Notes under the pieces: model-generated
Database searches by the model: none
Seen by the model: the letters and a program-made list of their open reading frames with translations, nothing else
What the model was told of the DNA's origin: nothing
Shown: in pieces, positions 16,544 through 25,866 of the stretch
Position numbering within the stretch: position 1 is the first letter of the stretch
Layout: each line of letters opens with the position of its first letter
Assembly (NCBI RefSeq): GCF_018459925.1
Contig: NZ_CP075371.1
Span: 1,612,001 to 1,676,000, forward strand
Reading direction: 5' to 3'
DNA length: 64,000 nt
Source: Nocardioides aquaticus
GTDB lineage: Bacteria; Actinomycetota; Actinomycetes; Propionibacteriales; Nocardioidaceae
Translations under genes and position numbers: made by a program

Positions 16544-18048
16544 CTGTCTACGGAGGATCCGCCACCCGCGACCGCCAGGGCTGGTTCCTCGGGCTCACCG
16601 GACCACAAGTCGTCCTCGTCCTCGCTGCCGCGTTTCCTTCTTGGTTGGCCATGTCGGTCGGAGAGTGGGCTGCGCTGCTCGCTCTAGTGCCGTTGTGGCT
16701 CGTCGCCGTCGCCCTGATCTGCGTTCCCGTGCGCGGTTGGTCTGCTGCTCAGTGGATCGGTGTCCTTGCGCGGCATGTCGTGGGTCGCGGGGCCGGCTGG
16801 ACCCGGTGGCAGTCGAAAGGGGCCGCGGGTGACATCGATGACCCGGCCGAGGCCGACCTCCCAGGTGTCCTGACTGGAATCCAGATCCACGACGGACCGA
16901 CGATGGCGGGACGAGGCGTTCGGCCAGCCATCATCCAGAACCATGCCACCCGGACATGGGCGGCTACGGCTCGTATCCTCCACCCCGGCATCGGCATGGC
17001 CGACGATGCCGACCGCGACCGGATGGGTGCGGGTCTCTCGGAGCTCTTCGAGGCCGCCTCCGCCAGCAGCCAGATCGACGTGCTCGCCATCTGTGTTCGC
17101 ACGGTTCCCGACGACGGCACCGAGCGAGCCGAGTGGGTGCGCCAGCACGCCCGCGAGACGGAGCCCGAGCTCTCCGCCCACATCCATGCACAACTCGACG
17201 CGTCGATCAGCGGCGCGGCGATCCGAGCGGAAGCATTCGTAACCGTCGTTGTTCGGGAGGATGCCATCTCGAAAGACGCGCGACGGGCGGGTCGTGGTCT
17301 CAGCGGGCGAGCCCGCATCCTGTACGGCGTCCTCGGCGAGGTTGAATCGCGTCTACTCGGTGCCATTAGATGCACGCAGGTCAGTTGGCTCGACAGTGCT
17401 GAGCTCGCCATTGCGATCCGCACTGGCTTCGAACCGGGGGACGCCCCTGCTCTGGCCGACTCGGTCATCCACCACGGGTACGACGACACGATCGGGGCAG
17501 GCGTTCCAGTCGCTGCCGCGGGTCCGACGAATGCGACGACCGCCCTGCGGTCCTACCGACACGGCGAATGGGAGTCCATTGCCGCCACGATCCTGCTGCC
17601 ACGCAAGGGCGCCGTGATGGGCGCTCTTGCCCGAGCCCTCGTTCCTTCCCAGGTCGGAGAGCGCCGTGCCCTGACAGTGTTCTTTCGACCCGTCAGCCAG
17701 GGCCTCGCCGAGCGCAGCACCGGACGCGCTGAGATGTCGGCTGCCATGGCCACCGAGGTACGCCGCAAGGTCGGGCGCGTCGAACGAGCACGTGACCGCC
17801 GTGCCGTCGAGCAGGTGCATGAGACCGATGAGAAGCTCGAGCGGGGTCGCTCGCTAGTCCGGGTCTCATCGGCCTTGGCCATCACCGTCCCGGCCGCATG
17901 GAACGCCCAGGACTATGGCCGTCGCCTGGACGCCTCCGTGCGCCTGTGCGGCTTCACGCCGCTGCCCCTCGACGGCGCCCACGATGCTGCCTTCGCGGCT
18001 GCCGTGATCCCCCTCGGGACTGGGCTGCCCAAGAAGCGCCGGAGCTAG
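16540..18048 (+). CDS. SCO6880-family type IV secretion component
   Basis: A 502-residue protein matching the SCO6880 family that lies between TrbL-like and VirB4 genes in actinobacterial conjugation loci. It has two N-terminal membrane helices (PQVVLVLAAAFPSWLAMSVG and LLALVPLWLVAVALICVPV), like a PrgI/VirB3-type protein, and then a large soluble domain resembling the N-terminal half of VirB4 without Walker motifs. A coiled-coil-prone region lies near residues 400-430 (VRRKVGRVERARDRRAVEQV). It overlaps the TrbL-like gene by ATGA. It probably docks the VirB4 ATPase encoded next to it. Confidence 0.85.
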   Translation: MTVYGGSATRDRQGWFLGLTGPQVVLVLAAAFPSWLAMSVGEWAALLALVPLWLVAVALICVPVRGWSAAQWIGVLARHVVGRGAGWTRWQSKGAAGDIDDPAEADLPGVLTGIQIHDGPTMAGRGVRPAIIQNHATRTWAATARILHPGIGMADDADRDRMGAGLSELFEAASASSQIDVLAICVRTVPDDGTERAEWVRQHARETEPELSAHIHAQLDASISGAAIRAEAFVTVVVREDAISKDARRAGRGLSGRARILYGVLGEVESRLLGAIRCTQVSWLDSAELAIAIRTGFEPGDAPALADSVIHHGYDDTIGAGVPVAAAGPTNATTALRSYRHGEWESIAATILLPRKGAVMGALARALVPSQVGERRALTVFFRPVSQGLAERSTGRAEMSAAMATEVRRKVGRVERARDRRAVEQVHETDEKLERGRSLVRVSSALAITVPAAWNAQDYGRRLDASVRLCGFTPLPLDGAHDAAFAAAVIPLGTGLPKKRRS

Positions 18049-18050
18049 CG

Positions 18051-19544
18051 ATGGCCAGGCGACGTACGACCTCGCGGTCCGTCGACCACCTGCTCACGGA
18101 CTTCGGCTCTCGTCTGCCGCGCAAGGACGCCGAGCCGCCGGAGCCGCCAGCCGACAAGCCCTTTCCGCGGGTCATCCGACACCGCGGAGTACGCAGGGCC
18201 GGTCACGGCTGGGCGCCGACCCTCCCACCCCTGGCGGGCTATCAGACCACCTCGGAACAGGCCCCCGTCATGTGGCCGCTCATCGCCGGCGACGGCTTAC
18301 CGCCGACCGGAGCCCCGATGGGGTTCAACGTCCTCTCCGGTGGGTCTTTCTACTGCGACCCGATGGGGTGGATCAACGACGACACCATCCCGGTGACCAA
18401 CCCCAACGTCTTCATCTTCGGCAAACCGGGCCGTGGCAAGTCTGCGCTGGTGAAGGCGTTCATGCTCCGCATGATTCGTTTCGGATACAGGTCGCTTGTC
18501 CTCGGGGACGTCAAGGACGAGTACGAAGACATCTCTCGTGCCCTCCGCGTCGAGCCCTACCGCATCGGCCCCGGCCTGCCGGGACGGATCAATCCGCTCG
18601 ATGCCGGGCCGCTCGCGATGGACTGGGAGCGGCAGGATCGCACCGAGACCGCTCGCCGGGCCGCAGTCATCTTCAACCGCTGGCTTGCGCTCATCCGAGG
18701 GCTCGTCGGTTCCCAGCAGGTCCCCTTCACCCCGACCGAGGCGCGGGTGATCAATCACGTTCTGCGTGACCTCATCGGCTGGACGAACGGGCAGACAAGG
18801 CTGACGCCGGTCACCATCCCGATGGTTTGGAAGTCCCTCGACGATCCGAGTGAGGACCTGGTCGCCGCCTGTCGCTACGAGTCTCAGCAGGACTTCTACG
18901 ACAGCACCCGGCCGCTCCGCGACGCCCTCGGGTCGCTATGCGAAGGCGAACTTGAGGGGCTGTTCGACGCGCCCTCGACCTTCGAGCCGAACTGGCGCGC
19001 ACCGATTCAGACGCTCTCCCTCAATGCCCTTCACTCGGCCGGAAACGAGGCTGCGGTCGGCATAGCGCTGATGTGTCTCAACTCGTGGGGCCAAGGCATC
19101 CGGGAGATGGCCGAGGTCGGTGACCGGCGCATCGTGCTCCGCGACGAAGCCTGGATGCAGACCCGCCTCGGAGTGGAAGCCGTCAAGACCCTCGACTCCA
19201 ACCTCCGTCTGTCGCGCAACGACGGCGACATCCAGCTGGTGACTTACCACAAGCCGTCCGACCCGCTCTCGGCCGGCGACCAGGGAAGCCAAGCGGCGCA
19301 GATCGCCAAGGACCTCCTCCACCTCGCCGACGTACGCATCCTCATGGGCCAGGACGAAGAAGTCGGCACCGAGCTCGGTCATCTGCTGGGACTTACCCGG
19401 ATGCAGCAGGACCTCGTCACCGGCTGGGCGATGCAGGACAAGGGACGAGCGCTGTGGATGGTCGGCGACCAGCGATTCAAGGTTCAGACCGTCCTGACGC
19501 CTGTCGAGCGTCGGCTCACGTATACAAACGACGCGGTCGCGTGA
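18051..19544 (+). CDS. VirB4-like conjugation ATPase
   Basis: A 497-residue ATPase of the VirB4/TraE family that energises the transfer channel at the cytoplasmic face. The Walker A motif FIFGKPGRGKSALVKAF is near residues 122-138. A Walker B region (RRIVLRDEAW) and a downstream segment (LRLSRNDGDIQLVTYHKPSD) match the family's RecA-like motor. The N-terminal about 100 residues are proline rich. ATG 18051 follows the upstream TAG by two bases and is preferred to an earlier in-frame start inside the SCO6880 gene. With that gene it would make up a complete VirB3/VirB4 pair split over two proteins. Confidence 0.9.
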   Translation: MARRRTTSRSVDHLLTDFGSRLPRKDAEPPEPPADKPFPRVIRHRGVRRAGHGWAPTLPPLAGYQTTSEQAPVMWPLIAGDGLPPTGAPMGFNVLSGGSFYCDPMGWINDDTIPVTNPNVFIFGKPGRGKSALVKAFMLRMIRFGYRSLVLGDVKDEYEDISRALRVEPYRIGPGLPGRINPLDAGPLAMDWERQDRTETARRAAVIFNRWLALIRGLVGSQQVPFTPTEARVINHVLRDLIGWTNGQTRLTPVTIPMVWKSLDDPSEDLVAACRYESQQDFYDSTRPLRDALGSLCEGELEGLFDAPSTFEPNWRAPIQTLSLNALHSAGNEAAVGIALMCLNSWGQGIREMAEVGDRRIVLRDEAWMQTRLGVEAVKTLDSNLRLSRNDGDIQLVTYHKPSDPLSAGDQGSQAAQIAKDLLHLADVRILMGQDEEVGTELGHLLGLTRMQQDLVTGWAMQDKGRALWMVGDQRFKVQTVLTPVERRLTYTNDAVA

Positions 19545-19547
19545 GGC

Positions 19548-20573
19548 ATGGCCGGCAAGACGACGTACGCCGTCGGACTGCTCGCACTTCCGATCGCGTT
19601 CCCGATCCTCTTCATCGTCATGATCGGTGGCCAGGCTTTGTCGTCACCGGCGGCGGCTTGCGGCGAGGAGGGGGTCTCCGTCGGGCCGAGCAGCGATCCG
19701 GACCTGGACGCCGAGCAGATGCGGGTCGCGCAGCAGATCGTCGCCGCCGTCCGAGCCTTCCCAGCCACCGCGGACAAGCCGCACGCTGCGGTTATCGCGC
19801 TCGCGACAGCCCGCCAGGAGTCCGGCATCCGCAACCTCGACTACGGCGACCGCGACTCCCTCGGCGCTTTCCAGCAGCGTCCGTCACAGGGCTGGGGGAC
19901 GCCGGAGCAGGTCATGAATGTCCCGCACGCCACCACGACCTTCCTCCGGCACCTCATCCTGACTCCAGAGTGGGAAACCCGCCGGGTCACCGATGTCGCC
20001 GCCGACGTCCAGCGGCCGGCCGAGGAGTACCGCGGGCTCTACGAACAGTGGGTGCCGCTCGCGACCCGACTCACTGAGCAGCTCTGGTCTGGCGCAACGG
20101 CCTCACTGACGACGGCACCTGCGGTCTGCGGGTCATCGCCGCTCGTGGGCCGGGGCGGCGATGTCTACCCGGTCCCGCCGGCGTTCATCGGGACCGACAG
20201 CCACAACTGGGGCGGCACCGGTAGCCACTGGGACAGCTGGCACACGGGCACCGACTTCTCCGTGCCGTGCGGCACTCCGGTTCTCGCGGCGATGACCGGG
20301 ACAGTCGAGATCGACACGAGTCAGGCATGGGCAGGTACGTGGCTGGTCAAGGTCGTCACCGGCCCGGACTCGGTGGCCACCTGGTACGCCCACATGCAGT
20401 CGCTCGACGTCCACGCCGGGCAATCAGTCCGAGCGGGTCAGCAACTCGGGCAGGCCGGCGCGCGCGGTAACGCCACAGGCTGTCACCTCCACTTCGAGGT
20501 GCATCTCCATAACGGCAGCATCTACGGACCGGACAACTTCGACCCGAGCCAGTGGCTCGCGGAACGCACGTAG
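19548..20573 (+). CDS. Wall hydrolase: lysozyme-like domain plus M23 peptidase
   Basis: A 341-residue exported protein. It has an N-terminal membrane/signal helix (GLLALPIAFPILFIVMIGG), then a lysozyme-fold domain with a candidate catalytic glutamate in TARQESGIRNLD and the GAFQQRPSQGWG motif (residues about 85-115). The C-terminus is an M23 metallopeptidase with zinc ligands in HTGTDF (about 230) and HLHFEV (about 313). Conjugative systems of Gram-positive bacteria use such two-domain enzymes to open the peptidoglycan for the channel. It starts three bases after the VirB4 stop and closes the transfer operon. Confidence 0.88.
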   Translation: MAGKTTYAVGLLALPIAFPILFIVMIGGQALSSPAAACGEEGVSVGPSSDPDLDAEQMRVAQQIVAAVRAFPATADKPHAAVIALATARQESGIRNLDYGDRDSLGAFQQRPSQGWGTPEQVMNVPHATTTFLRHLILTPEWETRRVTDVAADVQRPAEEYRGLYEQWVPLATRLTEQLWSGATASLTTAPAVCGSSPLVGRGGDVYPVPPAFIGTDSHNWGGTGSHWDSWHTGTDFSVPCGTPVLAAMTGTVEIDTSQAWAGTWLVKVVTGPDSVATWYAHMQSLDVHAGQSVRAGQQLGQAGARGNATGCHLHFEVHLHNGSIYGPDNFDPSQWLAERT

Positions 20574-20734
20574 CTCTCGGCCTCCACGTCGTCAGTGCGT
20601 GCAGGCAGGGCTTGCTCCGGACGGTCCAGAAATCGGGACGTCACCCTGGCTCAGGAACGACGCCGCAGAAGTGTCGGTCGTGCCCTTCATGCTTGGCTCC
20701 AGGAAGCCCGAACGCACGGACTTGGAGAAGACAC

Positions 20735-21547
20735 TTGACTCAGGGCCGGATCAAGAAGGCCGACCTCGACTGGTGGCTGGAGTTCGCTGCCGCACGGGAG
20801 TGGACCTTCGCGAAAACCTACGCGCAGACCGCGCCGCATCACTACGTCGTGCAGGACCGCACGCCTGGCGTTACCCACGACGACATGGTCCGCGCCGCGC
20901 GGGTGATTCACACATTCGGGGAGCCGGGTAAGTACTACTCGCTGACCAAGATCTACCTGCACAGCCCGGACGGGCAACACCGCTGGTGGACTGAGGACAG
21001 CCTCTTCACCGACACCACGTTGGTGAACCGGGCGAGGACCGATTTGTTGTACGGGATCCAGAACGCGCAATCCACAGTGAGTGGCGTCGAGTCGCCTTAC
21101 GACGGCATCGCTACCTATTGGGACGCCGAGCACCCAATCGCCGCGGGTGAGTCCGACCACGTCAAGCGGTTGCTCGCTGGCCGGCGCGGCAAGTACCCGC
21201 CGCACGTACTCGACATCGGCTGCGGCACGGGCCGAGTCCTCGATCTCGGCCTCGTTGCCCCCGACAGGTATGCGGGGGTCGACTCCAGTCAGGCGATGCT
21301 CAACCTCATGCTGCGTAAGCACTCCAACGTCGGCGCGGTGTATCCGGTAGACATCCGTCAGGCACTCGACGTCGGCGTATTCACCCCGCAGCAGTTCGAC
21401 TGGGTATTCCTCGACGGTGCGGTCGAGCTCGACCCCGGGCAGCGCGCCCAGGCCCAGCGCATCGCTCGCCTTGCTGCCATCACCGTCGACAAGGACGAGT
21501 GGACGGTCCTCGACAGCGAGTCGACGCTCGGTCGCGCGTACAGATGA
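20735..21547 (+). CDS. Class I SAM-dependent methyltransferase of unknown target
   Basis: The C-terminal 130 residues hold a SAM-binding motif I (VLDIGCGTGRVLDLGL) followed by an acidic ligand region (YAGVDSSQAM) and a strand FDWVFLDGAVE. The N-terminal about 130 residues (LDWWLEFAAAREWTF, then HHYVVQDRTPG) are a separate domain that I do not recognise. TTG 20735 is the most likely start because GGAGAAG lies 7 bases upstream; the earlier in-frame ATG at 20552 runs back into the M23 gene and reads as nonsense there. Length is then 270 residues. A weak gap of about 160 bases separates it from the transfer operon. Confidence 0.72.
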   Translation: MTQGRIKKADLDWWLEFAAAREWTFAKTYAQTAPHHYVVQDRTPGVTHDDMVRAARVIHTFGEPGKYYSLTKIYLHSPDGQHRWWTEDSLFTDTTLVNRARTDLLYGIQNAQSTVSGVESPYDGIATYWDAEHPIAAGESDHVKRLLAGRRGKYPPHVLDIGCGTGRVLDLGLVAPDRYAGVDSSQAMLNLMLRKHSNVGAVYPVDIRQALDVGVFTPQQFDWVFLDGAVELDPGQRAQAQRIARLAAITVDKDEWTVLDSESTLGRAYR

Positions 21548-21595
21548 GTCTGCAGGGGCGAAAGGACTGTGCGCATCAAGCGATGGGGAGGAGTA

Positions 21596-21718
21596 ATGGA
21601 CGATGGCGGAAGTCTGCGTTTCCGTACGTTCCACTGCAGGAGCGGCGCGCCGTTTCAGGTTTGCAGTAGTCGCCGACCTGGGCTGGCCGGTTCCGCCGTC
21701 AGTACGGTTGACAGATGA
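21596..21718 (+). CDS. Possible 40-residue leader ORF upstream of DUF262 gene
   Basis: ATG 21596 is preceded by a very strong ribosome site (GGGGAGGAG). The frame runs 40 codons to a TGA that overlaps the DUF262 start as ATGA. The DUF262 gene has no clear ribosome site of its own, so translation of this small frame could deliver ribosomes to it. The peptide is arginine and serine rich with no motif. This could be chance. Confidence 0.35.
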   Translation: MDDGGSLRFRTFHCRSGAPFQVCSSRRPGLAGSAVSTVDR

Positions 21719-22315
21719 ACCACGCCACCCGCCACGCCGAGTTGACTCGGAAGCTCGTAATCTCTGAGGAGCTCTCCGGCGAGTTCTTTGTGCCCGCATA
21801 CCAGCGCGGCTACCGCTGGGGTGAGTCCGAGGTCGTCAATCTCCTCAAGGACATCAAGACGGGCGTCGTCGACGCCACCACACCCCACAGCTACTACTTG
21901 CAGCCCATCGTGGTGATGTGGAGGGATACCGAGGGCTACTGGGAACTGATCGACGGCCAACAGCGGCTCACAACCCTCTATCTGATCCTCAAGTGTATCC
22001 GCGACAACGGGTGGCTTCCCGGCGCTGACGTGAAGTACCGGATCTCCTACGAGACTAGAGAAGAGAGCCGCGACTACCTCGAGTCGCTCGACCCAGAACT
22101 GCGCCACGCGAACATCGACTTCCACTACATCTACGCGGCCTACCAAGCGATCGAGACCTGGTTTGGGAAGCAGGCGGACCCGCAGCAAGCGGCAATCGAC
22201 ATCCGGACGGCCCTTGCAAAACATGTGTACCTGCTCTGGTACGAAGCGCCGGAGGGTACCGACAACAACGATCTCTTCAGACGGCTCAACGTGGGCCGCA
22301 TTCAGCTGACGGGTC
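21715..22315 (+). pseudogene. DUF262 protein, N-terminal part, cut by IS3 copy 1
   Basis: About 200 residues of a DUF262 (ParB/Srx-like, GmrSD-type) protein. The signature FVPAYQRGYRWG is followed by the nucleotide-site-like box ELIDGQQRLTTLYLIL and LLWYEAPEGTDNNDLFRRLN with GRIQLT. DUF262 proteins act in restriction of modified DNA and other defence systems. The frame is broken at 22315 by an IS3 element and reads 10 more codons into the element before a stop. After GRIQLT most relatives continue with a NAELVKAL-type helix, which is absent here. The rest of a DUF262-type protein resumes after the element at 23611. Confidence 0.8.
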
Positions 22316-22377
22316 TGCCCAGACTTTGGTTGACACCTGACCTGTGAGGATCCGTCCTCGCTGGAAGGATGTCGACC

Positions 22378-22665
22378 ATGGCGAAGGCATACCCGAAGGA
22401 GTTCCGCGACGATGTCGTGGCAGTGGCCCGTAAGGGTCAGGCTCCGTTGTCCCAGATCGCGAAGGACTTCGGGATCTCTGAAGGCACGCTGTCGAACTGG
22501 CTCAAGCGTGCTGATGTCCAGGACGGTCACCGTCCCGGCCTCACCGACGCTGAGCGTGTCGAGCTGCGTGAGACCAAGAAGCGGATCCGGCTGCTGGAGC
22601 AGGAGAACGAGGTCCTGCGCCGGGCAGCTGCCTATCTGTCGCAGGCGAACCTGCCGGGAAAATAG
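22378..22665 (+). CDS. IS3 transposase OrfA (helix-turn-helix), copy 1
   Basis: A 95-residue DNA-binding subunit: an HTH of the IS3 OrfA type (APLSQIAKDFGISEGTLSNW) followed by a leucine-zipper-like helix (ETKKRIRLLEQENEVLRRAA) used for dimerisation. ATG 22378 lies nine bases after GGAAGG and is preferred to ATG 22369, which touches that site. The gene ends G-GGA-AAA-TAG: the heptamer GGGAAAA at 22656-22662 is in the correct phase for -1 slippage into orfB. Confidence 0.9.
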   Translation: MAKAYPKEFRDDVVAVARKGQAPLSQIAKDFGISEGTLSNWLKRADVQDGHRPGLTDAERVELRETKKRIRLLEQENEVLRRAAAYLSQANLPGK

Positions 22666-22685
22666 TCTTCCCGCTCGTCCGTGAG

Positions 22686-23570
22686 ATGGCCGCGACCGGT
22701 GCCCGCATCAGGGTGCCGGTCGCGGTGGCGTGCAGGGTCCTGGGGCTGTCGCCCCAGGGGTACTACAAGTGGCTCAAAGACCCGGTGTCCCAACGGGACT
22801 GGGATGACGCACACGTCATCGACGTCGTGCTGGGCATCCACGCCGATGACCCCACCCTGGGCTACCGGTTCGTCGCCGACGAGCTTGCCGACGTCGGCAT
22901 CACCGCCAGCGAGAACCGGGTGTGGCGACTGTGCTCAACCGCAGGGGTCTTCGCCTCCCACCACCGTCGTCGGGGTAAGGCCGGCAAGCCCGGTCCGGCT
23001 GTCCATGACGACCTGCTCGCGAGCGTCGATGAGGAGGGCCGGGTGAGCCACGACTTCGTGGGGGCGACCTCCGGCCCGAACCAGGTCTGGCTCACCGACA
23101 TCTCCGAGCACCCCACCAGGGAGGGGAAGCTCTACCTGTGTGCGGTCAAGGACTGCTACTCCAACAAGATCGTCGGCTACTCCATCGACTCACGGATGAA
23201 GTCCGGACTCGCTGCCGCCGCGCTGCGCAACGCGATCGCCCTGCGCTCACCGGAGGGAACCATCGTGCACAGCGACCGAGGATCTCAATTCCGTTCCAAG
23301 AAGGTGGTTCGCCTGCTGAAGAACAACGGGCTGCGCGGCTCGATGGGCCGAGTCGGATCGAGCAGTGACAACGCAGCCATGGAGAGCTTCTTCTCGCTGC
23401 TGCAGAAGAACGTCCTCGACACCCGCCGCTGGGACAGCCGCGAAGAACTGCGCCTCGCGATCGTCAGCTGGATCGAAACGAAGTACAACCGCCGCCGTCG
23501 CCAACGAGCCCTCGGCAAGCTCACCCCGATCGAGTTTGAGATGATCTACGCAGCCGCAGACGCGGCCTGA
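22686..23570 (+). CDS. IS3 transposase OrfB (DDE integrase), copy 1
   Basis: A 294-residue catalytic subunit with an HTH_21-like N-terminus and the rve integrase core. The DDE residues are visible in VWLTDISE (first Asp), VHSDRGSQF (second Asp) and NAAMESFFS (Glu). The typical C-terminal pattern WIETKYNRRRRQRALG is present. The true product is probably OrfAB made by -1 frameshifting at 22656-22662, reading through IVFPLVRE into the ATG at 22686. The protein is identical in sequence to the copy at 51284-52168. Confidence 0.92.
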   Translation: MAATGARIRVPVAVACRVLGLSPQGYYKWLKDPVSQRDWDDAHVIDVVLGIHADDPTLGYRFVADELADVGITASENRVWRLCSTAGVFASHHRRRGKAGKPGPAVHDDLLASVDEEGRVSHDFVGATSGPNQVWLTDISEHPTREGKLYLCAVKDCYSNKIVGYSIDSRMKSGLAAAALRNAIALRSPEGTIVHSDRGSQFRSKKVVRLLKNNGLRGSMGRVGSSSDNAAMESFFSLLQKNVLDTRRWDSREELRLAIVSWIETKYNRRRRQRALGKLTPIEFEMIYAAADAA

Positions 23571-23610
23571 GAACCATCAACCCCGAGTGTCAACCAAACC
23601 TGGGGCAGTC

Positions 23611-25307
23611 CCTCATTCCTGTTCCTGCCGATTGAGGACATGGAGTCCGGGGACGACCTCTACATCAAGATGAACTCGCGCGGCAAGCCGCTTACAGAGT
23701 TCGAGGTCTTCAAGGCTCGTCTTGAGAAGTCGCTTGAAACCTCCGGGAGGCACGAACAGCTCAGTAGGAAGTTCGACAGGGAGTGGTCGGATCTGCTCTG
23801 GCACTACGAGGGCGGGGACTTCTCCATCGACGAAGAGTTCATGAACTACATCGCCTTCATCATTGATGTCTGCGAATGGCGGGCGGGACCGACCCGCGGC
23901 GATGAGTCGCTCCTCGAGCGCGCGGAACATCTCTTCACACATCACGAGGATGCTGACCTGCACCTCGACTTCCTCTTCTTCGCGTTCGACACCTGGGTCG
24001 GGGACACGCCATCCGACAACAAGCCCGCGCGGGTCTTCTCCGAGCTGTTTTCAGTAGAAGGAGGCATTGGGTCGGGGCTCCTGCTCTTCGAATCCCAAGA
24101 CCCGAACCTCTTCGGAGCTTGCGTCGAGCACTATGGGAGCAACCAGTTCTCGCTGGCGGAGACGCTGTTCCTGTATGCGGTCATCATCTTCCGGCAGTCG
24201 TGCGCAGACGAACCTGTAGAGGTCCTAAGCCAGCGGCTGCGATCCCTTCGCAACATCGCAGAGTCAGCGCCGGACGAAGTCCGCAACGAGTACATGCCAG
24301 AGCTGATTGCATCAACTGCGAAGGTCATGACGGAGGTGACGGACTCGAATCTCGATGGTCTGAAGCGTTTCAACCAGGCGCGAGTCGACGACGAGAGGCT
24401 CAAGCGCACCCTCATGCAGGAGCACCCGGCCGTAGAACCCGCCGTCCGCGCCTTGGAGGATCACCCCCTGCTCCGAGGCAGGCTGTTCGCGTTCGAGCTC
24501 GACCCAGCCACGATCGCGGAGCAGGGAGACAACTTCCAGAGCGTCTCCAACGATGAGCTCCTGCCGTCTCTGGCTTCCGCACTGCTTACGAAAGGGGACT
24601 ACTCCCGCCGACTTGGTTCGAGGAGGCAGTTCGGGGTTCCCGGCCAGCGAAGGGGCGGCGGGTCGTGGCGAGACCTGCTCACCAGCGGCTCCCGGGAAGC
24701 GAGATCCGCGATGCGAGCCGCAGTCAACGAGTTGCTGGAGGACGTAGCCAGTCGGGATGGCCAACCACAAGACATCCTCCGTGACATTGCGAACGACTGG
24801 CTGTCGGACCGGGAGGCAACGGCGACGTTCGACTGGAGGTACTACTTCGTGAAGTACCCTGCCATGCTCGAAGCCGGTCAAGGCATGTACGTCAGCGGTG
24901 ATGAAGCGAGCAAGTTCGGATACAAGCTGCACATGCTGAACGGGCGTGACTACCGATCCGCGTTCAAAGACCCATACCTGCAGGCAATCTGGACCGAAGT
25001 AGCCATGCCCGGGGAAGTGGCGAAGCCCGAGTTCCGGAGCTGGGACTACACAGGCTCGGAACAAGCCATGAGGCTCCACCAATCAGGTGTCGGAATCCGC
25101 AGCCTCGACGTTGGCTTGGAAATCCTCCTACCGGAAGACCCGGTTCAGGCCGACACCGCGAAGACCGCACTTGCCCCCTTCGCTCCCGACGCCGAGAACG
25201 TCATCCACGTGAAGAAGGCTGGCGCCGAGGGTGATCAGGTGGATGCGCAGGACCGGGTCCAGTTGGGGGTCAAGATCGTCCGAGCTCTCGTGAATGCTGG
25301 GCTCTAA
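23611..25307 (+). pseudogene. DUF262-type protein, C-terminal part after IS3 copy 1
   Basis: After the target repeat, the frame continues in phase with the upstream part (FLFLPIEDMESGDDLYIKMN then SRGKPLTEFEVFKARLEK) for about 565 residues to a stop at 25307. The DLYIKMNSRGKPLTEFE box is typical of a second kind of DUF262 protein, and the remaining helical region has no nuclease motif that I can identify. Without the element the two parts join in frame. They could also be remnants of two different DUF262 genes (see findings). An ATG at 23640 might allow translation of this part alone, but there is no good ribosome site. Confidence 0.7.
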
Positions 25308-25410
25308 CCCGTCGCGCCAAGCGAGAGGATTTGTTCACCTGTCGGGTACCCCCCCGCGGTGACCACTGAGGAGGCTGTCCACTCGGGCTCGCTCCTGCGC
25401 TTGAAAGGGC

Positions 25411-25866
25411 GTGAGGGTTCAGAGTCGCCGCACTGACGTCTTCCCGACGACCTGGGAAATCCCCGTGGGAATCGGACTGATCTGGCTGCTCGGGTCATTC
25501 CTCGCGCTGCCCGCGGGTCAGGGGCTTGCCTTCGCGCTCAGCGGTGATGGGTTCGTCTGGCCCGGGCCAGAACTCGGGCAGAGCCTTCATGGCCTGCTGA
25601 CGGGAGACGCTGGTCGCGGGCTGTCGCTCAGCCTCCAGGCTGCGGTGCCGCCGACGGTTTTCGTCTACGCGGCCGCGGTCGTCGTCGAACTCGCCTTAGC
25701 GAGCGCCGCGGTCATCGGTCTCTCCTGGTGGTGGCGCACGGTCGGGCCGCTGGCTCAGTTCGGTATGGCGACTAGGCAGGAGGTATTCGCTGTACTCGGA
25801 CGCCGGCAGCTCCTGCGGAGGCGGAAGACGATTCGACCCGATCTCCTCGACGGTGGGCGGTCATGA
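25411..25866 (+). CDS. Membrane anchor protein paired with the coupling ATPase
   Basis: A 151-residue protein with two hydrophobic helices (PVGIGLIWLLGSFLALPAG, and VFVYAAAVVVELALASAAVI near residue 90) separated by an outer loop, then a basic cytoplasmic tail (RRQLLRRRKTIRPDLL). It overlaps the coupling ATPase gene by ATGA. The ATPase lacks the N-terminal membrane helices normal for VirD4/TraG proteins, so this small protein most likely supplies them. GTG 25411 follows a GAAAGGG sequence closely. The function is inferred from topology and overlap. Confidence 0.65.
   Translation: MRVQSRRTDVFPTTWEIPVGIGLIWLLGSFLALPAGQGLAFALSGDGFVWPGPELGQSLHGLLTGDAGRGLSLSLQAAVPPTVFVYAAAVVVELALASAAVIGLSWWWRTVGPLAQFGMATRQEVFAVLGRRQLLRRRKTIRPDLLDGGRS

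Larger units (their letters stand above)
22316..23607 (+). mobile_element. IS3-family insertion sequence, copy 1 (1292 bp)
   Basis: Imperfect terminal inverted repeats (TGCCCAGACTTTGGTTGACA on the left and the reverse complement of TGCCCCAGGTTTGGTTGACA on the right) define the ends. A 3-bp direct repeat GTC flanks it (22313-22315 and 23608-23610), as expected for IS3. It encodes OrfA and an OrfB with a DDE integrase core joined by a likely -1 frameshift. A copy with identical encoded proteins and length lies at 51247-52538 in the opposite direction. It interrupts a DUF262 reading frame. Confidence 0.93.
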
